Of a stretch of 64,000 nt of DNA, positions 11,311 through 22,454 are shown one piece after another. Location of the stretch: positions 87,634,131-87,698,130 of the forward strand of contig CM045763.1 in NCBI GenBank assembly GCA_025200525.1, written 5' to 3'. This DNA is from Camellia lanceoleosa. Taxonomy: Eukaryota > Streptophyta > Magnoliopsida > Ericales > Theaceae. The notes under the pieces are model-generated. The model was not told the origin of the DNA. It searched no databases and saw only the letters and a list, made by a program, of their open reading frames with translations. The position numbers and the translations under genes are program-made. Position 1 is the stretch's first letter. Each line of letters starts with the position of its first letter.

Positions 11311-12303
11311 GGGGCAACTTCTAAATGCCCCACAAAAACACCCACACAAATTTTCCACTCTGCACTCACCCCATCCACCACTTTCTCCACCTTCGACAGC
11401 CGCCACCACCACCTTCTACCACCATTCTAACCCTCCCATCCTCCCCACCATCCACCAACCCTTCCCTTTCCACCCTGCCACCCCTCAGCTCTCCCTACCC
11501 CACTCTTGTGACCCACATCCCCTCTTTAATTCCCATGTCAGCCCCTCTCCCTCCCTCACCTTCTTTCTCTCTCACTAAATTTTGAAAACCTAGCCCTAGA
11601 TTTTGAACCCGTGGAAGAAAAAACCCTAACACAGCACCACCACTTCCTAGCCCACCCACAAAGTTAGATCTTTGGATGGTGTATCTCGAACAAACACCAT
11701 CAGTTTGGTATGTGTAAACCGAACGGTGACCATTTTTTCAAGTTCAGTTGTCAATGTCTGAACATTAGCCATCGATTCGATGCAAGGAAACTGCACTCCA
11801 AATATTTATCTGGTGCTAGTAGTCTGAACGGCTGACAAGAGAAGGAGCTTTGCAGTGGCGGTCAGAGTTTGGAAGTTTACTGGGGTTGGAGTGGGTAGTA
11901 GTGGACATGTCATGTGGGAAGGAGTTGCTTGGAAAGTTGAAAAAGGGTGGTGACCATGAGAACAGAAGGGAGGGGCTAGGTGGTGGAAGGGAGGAAAGTG
12001 AGGAGTTGGGGTGGTAATTGGAGGTGGTGGCAATGGCTACGTGAGACGGAGGGCGAGGTGGGGGTTCGGTGGTGTGGGCTAAGGGTTTGAGTGGTTAAGA
12101 ATGGGACAAGGTTGGAATTAACTGGGGCGTTAAAAAAAATAGTACAAAATTCAAATTTGGGAATGAAGTGTTCAAATAAATGGGGATACATGTGTATAGA
12201 TAAAAAGAAGAATTAAATTCATTAAATGAGTGCCCAAAGATGTTTTTTTTTTTTTTGATCAGCGAGTGCCCAAAGATGTTTTTGGAGTGCATTTAGAAGC
12301 CCC
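11311..12303. mobile_element. Terminal-inverted-repeat element with CCACC-rich interior
   Basis: Left end GGGGCAACTTCTAAATGCC; right end on the other strand GGGGCTTCTAAATGC followed by ACTCCAAAAACA. Flanking 8-mers TCTCATCT (11303-11310) and TCTGATCT (12304-12311) differ at one base and are a likely target duplication. The interior is unusually C-rich on the left (11340-11600) and G-rich on the right (11850-12080), with Pro/His/Ser-rich pseudo-frames but no convincing gene. Superfamily is uncertain (hAT- or Mutator-like). Confidence 0.55.
12243..12263 (-). mobile_element. 21-bp L1-like micro-insertion (GCTGATC plus 14 A)
   Basis: A perfect 15-bp direct repeat GAGTGCCCAAAGATG (12228-12242 and 12264-12278) brackets 14 T followed by GATCAGC. 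On the minus strand this is GCTGATC plus an A14 tail, identical to the 3' end of the LINE fragment at 3891. It reads as an extremely 5'-truncated target-primed insertion. Confidence 0.7.
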
Positions 12304-12311
12304 TCTGATCT

Positions 12312-13117
12312 TGGCATGGGTGGGAGGGTGGGGGTGTGTGTGCATAGATAAAGAGAGAAGAATTAAATCTATACCTGGTTAAGCTAAAGCAAGTTAGTTA
12401 TATAAATTCATTAAAACTGTGAAATTAACACACAATAAAGCTGAGAATAATGTATACGATACCTCAAAATCACAACATTAATATAACCCAGGATAGAGTG
12501 AAAATTTGCAAGGCACAACCTTATATAGCATACGATATTAAACAAAAAAAAAAGGCATATATGCACATAAATATACCTTTGCTTCATGACCCTTCATGCT
12601 TCCTCTTAGCCTTCCTCCAAAACAAAAATACACCCTGAGCCCTACATATACAAGCACAAACACACATTTGTAAAGCACAATTCATGAAGCAAATAATGCT
12701 GAAATTAGAACAGGTGGTAGCTACAAAGCTAAGAGGACAATAGTGAATAAACATAGAAAGAAAAACAAGAAGATTACCAAACGGGGAGAAGTATAGAATC
12801 GAAAGTGCAAGAAACAGTATGGGTAAAGAAAAGAAAAAGAAAAAAGTAAGAAAATAAGAGAAAACGAAGGAAATCTAATTGTACACAAAGGCAAAAAATC
12901 AAATTTGGTAAATTACCTCTCTGATGCTGAGTTTTCCTCAGATTATTTTAACATATAGCTCTTTTCTCTACTTTGTCTGTTCACTATTTGGGCAAAGGAC
13001 TAAAAAGTTCCAAATCGTTCACACTTATATACATATATATATATAGATTTGAGGTGGTCCGACTTTAATATTCTACAAGGAAAAATCTGATGCGAACCGT
13101 TTCTATAACACGAAGGA
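12312..13117. other. Spacer
   Basis: AT-rich spacer with a short (TA)n run near 13030-13045 and no supported gene. Confidence 0.45.
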
Positions 13118-13370
13118 AGAATATTTGGGAAAATAACAAATCAGTGGCATTTAAGGCAACATATTACAAATAGGATGTCAAAAATTTTAATTGCAGTAAT
13201 GGTTGAAAGAACAAAAAATTACGAAAGGGTGGAAACCACCCCTTGAATTTTCTAAAATGGCCTCTTCCTTATTTTTCTCTGCAACTCTGGCAATTTGCCT
13301 CTAAAGCCAACCACCACTCCTTCACCACCTTCAACCCCTTACCCCTTCCTCCTCCCAGCCCATCCCCACC

Positions 13371-13482
13371 CTACCCAACAACCTAGTCTTATCAAAACCC
13401 TAGCCACTAGAACTAACCAAACCCCCCTACCCAACAACCTAGCCTTATCAAAACCCTAGCCACTAGAACTAACCAAACCCCT
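13371..13482 (+). repeat. 56-bp tandem duplication inside the MULE
   Basis: Two copies of a 56-bp unit starting CTACCCAACAACCTAG at 13371 and 13427, with a single T/C difference near the start. The near identity shows a recent local duplication compared with the diverged arms of the surrounding element. Confidence 0.85.
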
Positions 13483-13749
13483 GAAGTCCCATCCTCATTG
13501 TGATCCTGCACGCCCTCTCCATTATTGCTACATAATAGGCTTGATACAAGTCTTCTTTCTTGGTGCTCGATACAAGTGCAATATGTGCACGGGTGCAAGT
13601 GACAAGCTTGCATTTGCACCGGGCACAACTAAAACTTGCACCTATGTACATGTTGCACCTAGCACAAATGACACTTGCACCAAGAATGTTTTGTAGCAGG
13701 GAAAAGGGGTGTAGGGTCGCAACAGATAGGGGTTAGAGGGGATTGGGCA

Positions 13750-14475
13750 ATGTTTTAAAAAGCTCTAGGCATATTGACGCGCTAAGCGAGGTGTGCGCCT
13801 CACCAAAGCGAGGCGTAAGTTATAGAAAATAAGCAAAATTTTAATATAGGCAAAGTTTTCAACATAAGCAAATATTTCTAGAATTTCAAAAAATATAGAA
13901 TAACATTCAATATTCCAAAAATCATAAAAATAACATTCCATATTTTGAAATTTTTTCAAGAATGACGTTCAACTTTACTTTACACAATACTATATTAGTA
14001 TCTATCTTCTTTCATCAATTTATTGACATGATTCACTTCTTTTTTGAGATAAGGAACTCGCATCATATAGTAACTTAGTTATTTTGATTTCAAATTGAGA
14101 TCAAATTGCCCGCTAGTTTCAATCATTGGCACAAAACTATCATAATTCACTACATTGAAAGGAATCCCAAAGTCATATATCCATATAGCAATCCCAGAGT
14201 TTTTTCTCAATACCTAATACTTTTTTGATATGAACATTGAGACTCAAAGCATGTGTTTACATTTTATATTAAAGGGGTTGTTATTCACTGTGGCTACTCA
14301 TACAAAGAATAAGGATGGAACAAAAATTCAAATGAAGTGCATGTGGCATGTGCCTCACGCCTGAGCCTAAGGCACGCACCTTAGATGTGTTTTTCCTACA
14401 GTGCCTCACCTCAAGCTATCTGAGGCACCCCAGGTGCACCTTGTGTGCGCTTAGGCGTGCTTTTTATAACACTGG
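13750..14475. mobile_element. Nested MITE with AAAAAGC ends
   Basis: Left end AATGTTTTAAAAAGC and right end, other strand, AGTGTTATAAAAAGC. Both ends are followed inward by GCGC/AGGCG-rich subterminal sequence (GCGCCTCACC left, GGTGCACCTTG right). Flanking 9-mers GATTGGGCA and GTTTGGGTA match 7 of 9. It has no coding capacity. Confidence 0.6.
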
Positions 14476-14799
14476 GTTTGGGTAGTTCTGATGACTAGTG
14501 TTTGGTTAACTAGACTGTCGGCTTGAGTGGAGCGGGGTGGGTTAGGGAAGAGGAGGATAGCGGGGGGAAAGGTGGGGAAGGGGTTGGGGGTGGCGAAGAA
14601 AAGCGAGGGAGCGGCTAGGGTGATGCACAAGTGGTGGTCGATGGCAAAGGCTGGTTACTTGAGTTACAAAGAAGAGGGCATTTTGGTAAATTCAAGTGGT
14701 GGCTTCCACTCTTTTGTAATATTTTTATTGATATTTTGTTCTTTCAACAATTACTGAATTACGCTAAATGCTACTAATTTGTTATTTTCCATAATATTT

Positions 14800-16006
14800 T
14801 AATTCAAATCCAAATTTGCTAGAAATCAACTCTCACTAATGATCGACTCTTCCCCTTCCCTACCTCTTCTCTCCCCTTTTCTCTTGCATCACTCTTCCAT
14901 TTTTTCAATTTCTTCTCCCTCCTTGGCCCCACATAACTCCTACCTTTTCTCTTTTTTTTCCCTAATTTGTCCTATCATATTTGTTACTTGGTGGTGATTA
15001 GCACTTAGCAATACACAATTACAAATACTCTCAAGTTTTATAAAAAATACAAATTCTTATCTTTGGTTTGAAAAATTACAAATACACTAATACACCTTTC
15101 AATGTTTGTCTTCTAATAGAGTGAACAGAAAAAATAAAATAAAATAACCAAATTACCCTCCAGTATGAAACCAAAATTACCTAACTACCTTATTCTCCTT
15201 TCCCTCCCACTCAAACCATTCTCCACCGCCATACTCTCCACTAGGGATGTGCACAGGTCGGGGTAGTGTGGTTTTGAAGGAAAATACTAACCGAACCACC
15301 ATTTGTGGGTTGTGCATTTTTGTCAACCACCGCCGTGGCTCAGTAAAACCAGCAGGCGGTTTTGAATTTGCGAGTTGGACGGGTGGATGCAAAAATATGC
15401 TAAATCAACAAAACAACCAAGAATTTTGACCATCGTTTTCAAACAACAAAACACGCTATACAACAAACCAGCAAATTTCTTGAGCAAAACATGTAAATCT
15501 CTAGTTAGGTTACATGCAAACCGTCATTTGCAACCAACAAACCAGGAATTTGATGCAAAATAGGGATTAAAAAGATGCCAATTTCAAATATTTCTCAAAA
15601 GAAAAAAGCAAATTTCTTCAACAACAAAAAAAAGACTGTAGAGCTGTGAGAAAGTGAGAGCAATCACAGTATGAGAGAGACTGAGAGAGAGTACCTCACT
15701 GTGAGATGATTCAGATCTGTGTTGTCGATAGAAAGTTGAAGACTTGTGGTAGATGTCCGGCGGAGGGGTGAGGCTGGCCGGCGATAAAGCCGGCGACGAC
15801 GAAGGAGGTGAGTGTTTGAGATGGAGAGGCGCGGCAGCGTACAGACCAACAGGGATTGATCAAAATAAAATTAATATATTAAACAGTAATGATTCGGACC
15901 CACGGAATGTCGTGATTGGCGTAAATAAGAAAGAAAAGGAAAAAAAAAAAAAAATACAATCACATTATTGGTTTACATCATTATTGGCGAGGGGGGGTTC
16001 AAATAC
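14800..16006. other. Spacer with a hAT-like left end and a GC-rich patch
   Basis: CTAGGGATGTGCACAGGTCGG at 15240-15260 resembles the end of a hAT element, but no matching right end was found. A GC-rich patch at 15740-15850 contains short minus-strand frames next to GA-rich sequence and could be a captured or relic exon. No gene can be supported. Confidence 0.35.
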
Positions 16007-16167
16007 CAAGGATCTTCTAGAATGTTTTTTTTTTAAATTTTTTAAAATGATATATTGTGTGATTGAGATTTAATATTGAAAAATTAATGTGACTTGTCAT
16101 TAAATCTCAATCACATAATGTACCACTCTAGAAAATTTAAAAAAAAAAAAACTCTAGAGGATCCTTG
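16007..16167. repeat. Short fold-back MITE
   Basis: Arms AAGGATC-TCTAGA at left and TCTAGAGGATCCTT at right, then a second inner pair GTGATTGAGATTTAAT / ATTAAATCTCAATCAC at about 16060-16115. The whole segment folds into a hairpin with a short loop. No target duplication was resolved. Confidence 0.65.
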
Positions 16168-16367
16168 CTCCTTTTCAAAACGGAGTTCCAAATATTTTTT
16201 CATATTAAAATAGGATAAATTACATCAAAAATGATCCGGACCCCTCCAAAATGTGAACCCCACGACCTCTTGGCATGTGGTTGGCCAGTTTTTTTTTATT
16301 TTTAATCACCAACCCTCATGTGTGTGCGCGGGTGGTGGGGGTTGGTGATTGAGGGGTCTCAATCATT

Positions 16368-18187
16368 TCTCAAATTACATTTATCTCCCTAGGTTATTGA
16401 CAAATACAGTGATTTACCCTATAGTTTGAATAATTATAGTGATTTTTTTTACTTTACCTGACAATATCAAGATTCTCCTCTTCTGTCAAATTGTTCCAAA
16501 TGATATTACTTTTTCTATAGTAAATCACTTTACTATCCTTACTTTTAAAATATTAAAAAATGTTTTTGGATTGGAGGATAGGTTTGGGAGAACAAACAGT
16601 GTTTGGAATAGTATTTTTGGATTTATTTTTTAAAAATATTAAAAAATGTTTTTAAAAAATTATTTTTATTTTAAATATATAATTTTTATTTTGTAAATAT
16701 TTTAATTTTTTTAATTTTAATATTTTAAACTCAAAACACAACTTCACACTTAAATCGTAACCAAACACATAACTCAAAACTCAATTCAAAAATTATTTTT
16801 AAACCTCATAACAAAACATATAATTCGACACTCCACAATACTTTCAAAACTCTACACTTAAATCGTAACCAAACGCATAACAAAAATATTTAAAAATATA
16901 TTTATAAAATAAAATAAAAACTATATATTTAAAATAAAAAATAAAAATTTGAAATTTGAAATTTTTTTAATATTTTTAAAAATATATTTAAAATATTTAA
17001 AAAAAATGCAATACATAGATGTATGAAATATAATGCACATTAAAATAAATAAATAAATATTTAAAATATAAAATATTTACCATAAAAAATAAATTCAAAA
17101 ATTTTCAAAATTTATAACCAACAAATTTTTTTTTTTCAACACTCATAACTGAAAATAAGACTCCACACTCAAATCACGATTCTAAAAATAATTTTAAAAA
17201 ATAAAATAAATTTTTTTTGAATTTTTTTTTCTTTTAAAATAGAGTTTCTGAAAAAGTTTGGTTTTGAGCTTTGAAAAGAGTTTTGAATTGAGTTTAAGTT
17301 TGTGTTTGGTTATGAGTTTTGAAAATAAATTTTGAATTGAGTTTTGAGTTGTGTATTTAATTAAAACTCTATGAGTTTTGAAAAGATTTTTGAAAATTTC
17401 TAATTGGAATTGTGATTCTAAAAGAGAACCAAACATGTTTCTAAAAAAATCTTTTTTCGGAACATATTTTTACTCAAAACTCAATTCAAAAATTATTTTC
17501 AAAACTCATAACCAAACACAAACTTTAAAAAATATAAACTTATGTTAAATATATTTTTTAAATATTAAAAAATTTTAAAAATTTTATTATTTTTATTTTA
17601 AATATTTCATTTTATTTTATAAATATATTTTTAAATATTTTAATTTTTTTGTTATGTGTTTGGTTACAATTTAAGTGTAGAGTTTTGAAAGTAGTATGGA
17701 GTGTCAAGTTATATGTTTAGTTATAAGGTTTGGAAATAATTTTTGAATTAAGTTTTGAGTTATGTGTTTGGTTATGATTTGAGTGTGAAGTTGTGTTTTG
17801 AGTTTAAAATATTAAAATTAAAAAAAATTAAAATATTTACAAAATAAAATAAAAATTTTAAACAAAAATTATATATTTAAAATGAAAAAATAATTTTTTT
17901 GGAACATTTTTTAATATTTTAAAAAAATAAATCCAAAAATATTATTCCAAACACTATTTGTTTCTTCCAGACCTGTTCTCCAATCCAAAAATATTTTTTA
18001 ATATTTAAAAATGAAGGGCAATAAGGTTATTTACTATAGAAAAAGTAACGCCATTTGGAACAATTTGACAGAAGGGAAAATCTTGACATTGTTAGGTAAA
18101 ACAGGAGAGATTACTGGAATTCTTCAAACCACATGGAAGATCTCTGTATTTGTCAGAAACCTCAGGAGAAGTAAATGTAATTTACCC
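16368..18187. mobile_element. MULE-like fold-back element with very long inverted arms
   Basis: The right end read inward is GGGTAAATTACATTTAC; the left end is a decayed version (CAAATTACATTTAT). The two halves are inverted copies for several hundred bp. Matching phrases are TGACAAATACAG, TTCTGTCAAATTGTTCCAAA, TTTTTCTATAGTAAAT, GGATTGGAG, and further in the TTTTGAGTT/GTGTTTGGTTA block with its complement at 16700-16880. The terminal motif is shared with elements at 20187, 20646 and 22455. No clear target duplication remains. There is no transposase frame. Confidence 0.75.
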
Positions 18188-18285
18188 ATTAAAATATTAT
18201 CCATAATATTATCAATTTTCCCTTATTTATTTCTTTTTCTTACTTTGCCTATTTTAACTCTCATAAATAAATAGGACTAACGCTC

Positions 18286-18872
18286 GGGCCTCGAATTTTA
18301 TTTTATTTTTTTTGGGAATGGTGGTTATGTGTAAGGGTGTATCAAAAAAATTAGATATCTCGTACCAACTCAGCTTATATAGTTTGATAAGGTGAGTGAG
18401 TTGGGTTCGACAAGTTTGGTGATAAAATTGACTGATCAATTAGGCTGTCAGTTAAAATTTGTTAATTCTATATAATTTTGTACGAATTCCTACTATATTT
18501 TTATTTCAAATCAAGAAGACTCGAAGGAAATTGAAATGATTTTGGTATTATTTCAAATCAACCCTTTTTTTTTTTTTTTTTATGTATATACAATACCAAA
18601 GTCATTTCAATTTTCTTCGAGTCTTCCTAATTTGAAATAAAAATATAACAAGAGCTCGTGCAAAACTATAAAAAATTAACAAATTTTAACCAGTAGCCTA
18701 ATTGATGAGTCAATTTTATCACCCAACCAGTCCAACCCAACTCACTCACCTTATTAAATCACACAAGCTGAGTTAGTGCAGAATGTCTAATTTTTTAGCA
18801 TACCCCTACATATAACCATCATTCCACAAAAAATAAAAAGAATAAAAAAAATAAATGAGGCATTCGAGCCTC
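18286..18872. repeat. 590-bp near-palindrome (giant hairpin)
   Basis: The segment is an inverted repeat with arms of about 270 bp around a T-rich loop at 18565-18585. Matching phrases in order on both arms are GGTTAT-TGTA, AAAATTAGA, CAACTCAGCTT, AAGGTGAGTGAGTTGGGTT, TGATAAAATTGACT, TTAAAATTTGTTAAT, and AGACTCGAAG. It codes for nothing. A transcript would form a long double-stranded RNA. Confidence 0.8.
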
Positions 18873-19287
18873 GATTTATTAAGGCCCCTAGCACTGCTCA
18901 ATAAATAATAAACCTTTGTTGGAGATGTGGGTTGACTTTTCGACTATTTTAGCCTGAGGCTAAAAAGCCTCGCTTGAGATGAACTTTTTGGCTTTTTTGA
19001 CTTTTATGAGAGAAAAAAATAAAATGATTATAATTTGGATGTGACATTTTATCTTATTAATTTTTTAGCTTATTTTGTCTTTTTGTGGCTATTTTAGCCC
19101 AAAAAGTTCGCGTCAAACATAACCTAAATAAATTTGGTTTATCTCAAATTGTCATCCCAATTCGAGATAATATTTGACCTTGATAGGCCTATTTTAGAGC
19201 TGATTTTGGTAATATAAACTATTCACTTTTTAAGACTCGTTGGTGGAATATTCATGCAAAAAATTAAGATTATTGGACATCGATAAG

Positions 19288-19660
19288 ATGAGTGTTGCTG
19301 AGATGAGGATGCTAAAGTGGATCTGTGGTAAAATTAGAAAAGATAGAGTTAGGATAAGTATAATCGTGAATTGGTAGGAGTAGCACTGATAAAAGATAAG
19401 TTCAGAGAAAATAAATTGAAATGCTTTGGTCATAAACAATGGAGGCCAACGGAAGCAGTAGTGAAGAGATGTGACACAGTAACAATAGAGGAAAGTGTTA
19501 AGAGAAAGGACATACCTACATTGACGTGGACTAGTGCATTAAATAGATATATACTTTCCTTAATTTGACTAACCAATTTGCCTTTGATAAAGTCGAGTAG
19601 AAAAGAATGATTCATGTAGCTGATTCCATTTGATGAGACTTAAGGTTTGGTAACTATATG
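19288..19660 (+). pseudogene. Relic of a LINE reverse-transcriptase C-terminus
   Basis: The plus strand encodes MSVAEMRMLKWICGK, then after a frame change DKFRENKLKCFGH, then a segment RPTEAVVKRCDTVTIE. These are the ordered C-terminal signatures of a common plant non-LTR retrotransposon ORF2, ending near a WTSALN segment and an IHVA-like remnant. Frames are broken by indels and stops. No target duplication or poly(A) was identified. Confidence 0.75.
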
Positions 19661-20177
19661 TTTAAATCATATTTGTTCTAAGAAAATGAACGCCAAATAT
19701 AATTTTCAAAAATTACCATTTTTGCTTGGTTCCATTTTTCCAAAAACTATTTTTAGAAAATTCTACTTTCTTATTTTTCATGTTTTTTTTTTTTTGTTTT
19801 TACTGAATTTTTTTAATATTTTAAGTAATTTTTTTTACTTTTTAGACATACCTAACATAAATATACCTAAAAAGTAAAAAATTTGTAAAAAAAACCTTTT
19901 AAAAATTCACTAAATACCAAAAATACACACACAAAAAAAAACGAGAATTTATTTTTATTTTTTTTTGTATTTTTATGTATTTATTAATTTTTTTAAATAT
20001 TTTTTTTACAAATTTTTTACTTTTTAGATACATCTAAGTGAAGTGCATTTAAAAAAGTAAAAAAAATGTTTAAAATTTTAAAAAAATTCATTAAAAACAA
20101 AAAAATACAAAACCAAAAAACTCAATTTTTAAAAAACTTAATCCAAAAAACTCAAACCCAAAAACTCATTTTTCATA
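19661..20177. other. AT-rich spacer
   Basis: Long A and T runs with short inverted A/T blocks and TACCTAA phrases around 19845-19870 and 20030-20060 that are partly mirrored. No gene seen. Confidence 0.4.
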
Positions 20178-20414
20178 ATATTTTAGGGTAAATTACACTT
20201 GCACCCCCTGAGGTTTAAATTTAATACATATCACCCCCTGACGTTTGAAAAATTACACTAACCCCCCTATCATTGTAATTATTTAGACGGAATGAAAATA
20301 TTAAACTCATACTCTCTCTTTTCATGTTTTACTTTACTTTCTCTATTTTTTTTTTCCCTTTTTCCTTTGCTTTACTTTCTTTTTTCAATGTAATTTTCTC
20401 TGTTTTTCTATTAA

Positions 20415-21214
20415 TGCTATGTTTGGATTGAGTGATTTGGAGAGAAAAGAAAAGAAATAGAGAGATATGTATTTCTCTTACTTATTTGGGTAACCTAAGT
20501 GGAAAGAAATGAGAAGAAATTCAGAGAAACTCATTTATTTTATAAGCCTCATTTTCAATCTTCCCAAAAGTGAAGAAATTGAGAGAGAAAAGAAACCACT
20601 ATTTTCATAATACCAATTTTATCTCTATAAAAATAAAAGAAATAAGGGTAAATTATATTGACTCCCCCTGAGGTTTATGTTTATTACAGTTTTTTCCCTC
20701 ACCTTTTGAAAATTACATCTCCCTCCCTGAGATTTAAAGTTTCATTACAGATTGCCCCATGAGGTTCAAAGTTTCATAACAGTTCCCCCCCTCACCGTAA
20801 TGATCATCATACATAAAATTAAATTAATAGAGAGTCAGTGTAATTTCTCAAATGTGAGGAAATGAACTGTAATAAACATTAACCTCAAGGGGTGTCAGTA
20901 TAATTTACCCAAGAAATAAAATGATTGAAAATATAAAAAGGTTATTTTAGTAATATAACATAAAATAATTTATTTTCTTTTCTCTTAATGAAATCTAACC
21001 AAACAAGAATGAGACAAATCACAATCATTTATTTTCTTTTATTTCTTCCTTATTCAAACAAAAAGAAGAGAAATAACAATCATTTCATTTCTTTTATTTC
21101 TTCCTTATCCAAACAAAAAAAAGAGAAATCACAATCATTTATTTTATTTTATTTTCTCTTATAACTTAAGTAATCATTTATTTTCTTTTCTCTCTGAGAT
21201 TCCCAAACATAGTG
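20415..21214. mobile_element. PIF/Harbinger-like MITE, middle layer of the nest
   Basis: Ends TGCTATGTTTGG and, other strand, CACTATGTTTGG, with TAA immediately outside both (20412-20414, 21215-21217). A 3-bp TAA duplication fits the PIF/Harbinger superfamily. The interior is rich in GAGAAAAGAAAA and its complement. A 55-bp unit containing CAATCATTT-TTTCTTTTATTTCTTCC repeats in tandem at about 21020-21170. Confidence 0.65.
20646..20910. mobile_element. 265-bp MULE-like MITE, innermost layer
   Basis: Ends GGGTAAATTATATTGAC and, other strand, GGGTAAATTATACTGAC. A perfect 9-bp duplication AAGAAATAA flanks it (20637-20645, 20911-20919). The arms share TGTTTATTACAGTT. Being inside the other two elements and having the best-matched ends, it is the youngest of the nest. 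Confidence 0.9.
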
Positions 21215-21366
21215 TAAGAGTTGTTGCCTTTTATATAAGTATGAGGTTTTTGAAATAAGACTATTAACCAAAGGGGTGGGAACGTAATTTCTAGAACATC
21301 AGGGATAGAATGTAATTGGATCAAACCTTGGGGGGAGGGGGTCAATGTAATTTACCCAATATTTTA

Positions 21367-21944
21367 ATATATTACATTATACTCGTAAACCCTAACTGCG
21401 ATCGTCGCCACCAACTTATACAAACCCTTTACTACAATCGCCGCCACCAAGCTCTTTGTCCATTGACAATGTCACATTTAAGTTTGGGATGTTGATGGTT
21501 TTGGAATGGTGATGTGTTCTAGATCTAGGATTTTGAGGCGGGAGAAGGAATATGAGAGAGAAGAAGAAGAAAAAAAAAGAAAAAGAAATGTAAGAAGAAG
21601 GAGGAAGACGACGATGACGAAGAAAGGGCGTCAAAGATGGCTTTCTTGGCCAAGCGGGGCACCAAAGATGGCTCTACAATCCATTTTCTTTATTATTTTT
21701 TTCTCTTAAGCAAAACGACACCATTTCAAATCACTAGATGAACACTTACAAAAATTGAACTCCAAAGAATCTAGACGTAGGGTGCACTGAGAGATAAAAA
21801 ACGAATGAAAGATGGGAGATGTTTTTGTGCAAACAACATGAAACTACTTTTAAGGATAACTTTGTAATTTAAGATGAAGTAATGCCAGTCGTTGTGCAAA
21901 GTCGATCTTCAAGTTGTATATCATTTTGTGAAAAAAATTAAATT
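21367..21944. other. Spacer with a purine-rich frame
   Basis: A plus-strand frame at 21506-21709 is dominated by Glu/Lys/Arg codons from AGAA-rich sequence and looks like low-complexity chance coding. No gene can be supported. Confidence 0.4.
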
Positions 21945-22080
21945 TGATTTGAAAGTTATTTAATATAAAGAAGTTTAATTTTGGTTTAGACCATAGTTTT
22001 GGCATTAAAGTGAACTATAGGTTGGATCTAAATCGAACAAATTATTTAACTAATTTTGTATTATTCTATATTAATCACTC
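21945..22080 (+). repeat. Direct repeat copy A (empty site for the MULE at 22455)
   Basis: This segment recurs as 22433-22454 plus 23869-23990, interrupted by the MULE. Shared phrases include AAATTTGATTTG, GTTATTTAATA, TTTAGACCATAGTTTTG and GTGAACTATAGGTTGGAT. Copy A therefore shows the sequence before insertion. Confidence 0.85.
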
Positions 22081-22454
22081 ATTATATGATCATCATCCAA
22101 ACTCATAATAAAAATTAATTTGATAAAAAAAATAGATAAATAAATGTCTAAAAAATTTATCAATTTTATATAATTTTATCTTTGGTGGGTATAAATTATT
22201 TTTAAAAATTCAAAAAATAATTTTTTGACATTTATTTTTGTCAAATTAGTTTAGATTTTATCAAACTGGCGATTTTGCCCTTGAAATTGAGCAAAGGTAT
22301 TTTCAATTGTCATTATTTAGAACAATATTCAAAATTCATGGTCAAATGTATCACAATTGAAAAGTCAAGAATTAGAGTGATATGAACCCCAAGCTATAGG
22401 GACTGTTAGTGTAATTCGCTCAAAAATAAAATTTGATTTGTAAGTTATTTAATA

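Larger units (their letters stand above)
13127..14790. mobile_element. Mutator-like element with long terminal inverted repeats (host of a nested MITE)
   Basis: Left end GGGAAAATAACAAAT; right end on the other strand GGAAAATAACAAATTAG. The inverted arms extend about 200 bp inward with indels; shared phrases include GTTGAAAGAACAAAA, CCACTTGAATTT (left CCCCTTGAATTT) and AAAATG-CCTCTTC. Flanking 9-mers AGAATATTT (13118-13126) and ATAATATTT (14791-14799) match 8 of 9, as expected for Mutator-like elements. The interior is C-rich on the left and G-rich on the right, has no transposase frame, and is interrupted by a second element at 13750-14475. Confidence 0.8.
20187..21357. mobile_element. MULE-like element, outermost of three nested insertions
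   Basis: Left end GGGTAAATTACACTTGC and right end, other strand, GGGTAAATTACATTGAC; both continue inward with the same CCCCCTGAGGTTT-like and TTACA-type phrases for about 90 bp. A perfect 9-bp duplication AATATTTTA flanks it (20178-20186, 21358-21366). No transposase frame is present. It hosts the MITE at 20415-21214, which in turn hosts a small MULE at 20646-20910. Confidence 0.9.

Noticed and set aside
11288..11585. Pro/His/Ser-rich frames as a secreted or wall protein gene
   Set aside because: They are confined to a terminal-inverted-repeat element, have no splice context and show no signal peptide or ordered repeat.
16225..16368. Small inverted repeat (ACCCCTCC / GAGGGGTCTCAATCATTT) as a separate transposon
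   Set aside because: Arms are too short and irregular to set boundaries, and no flanking duplication was found.
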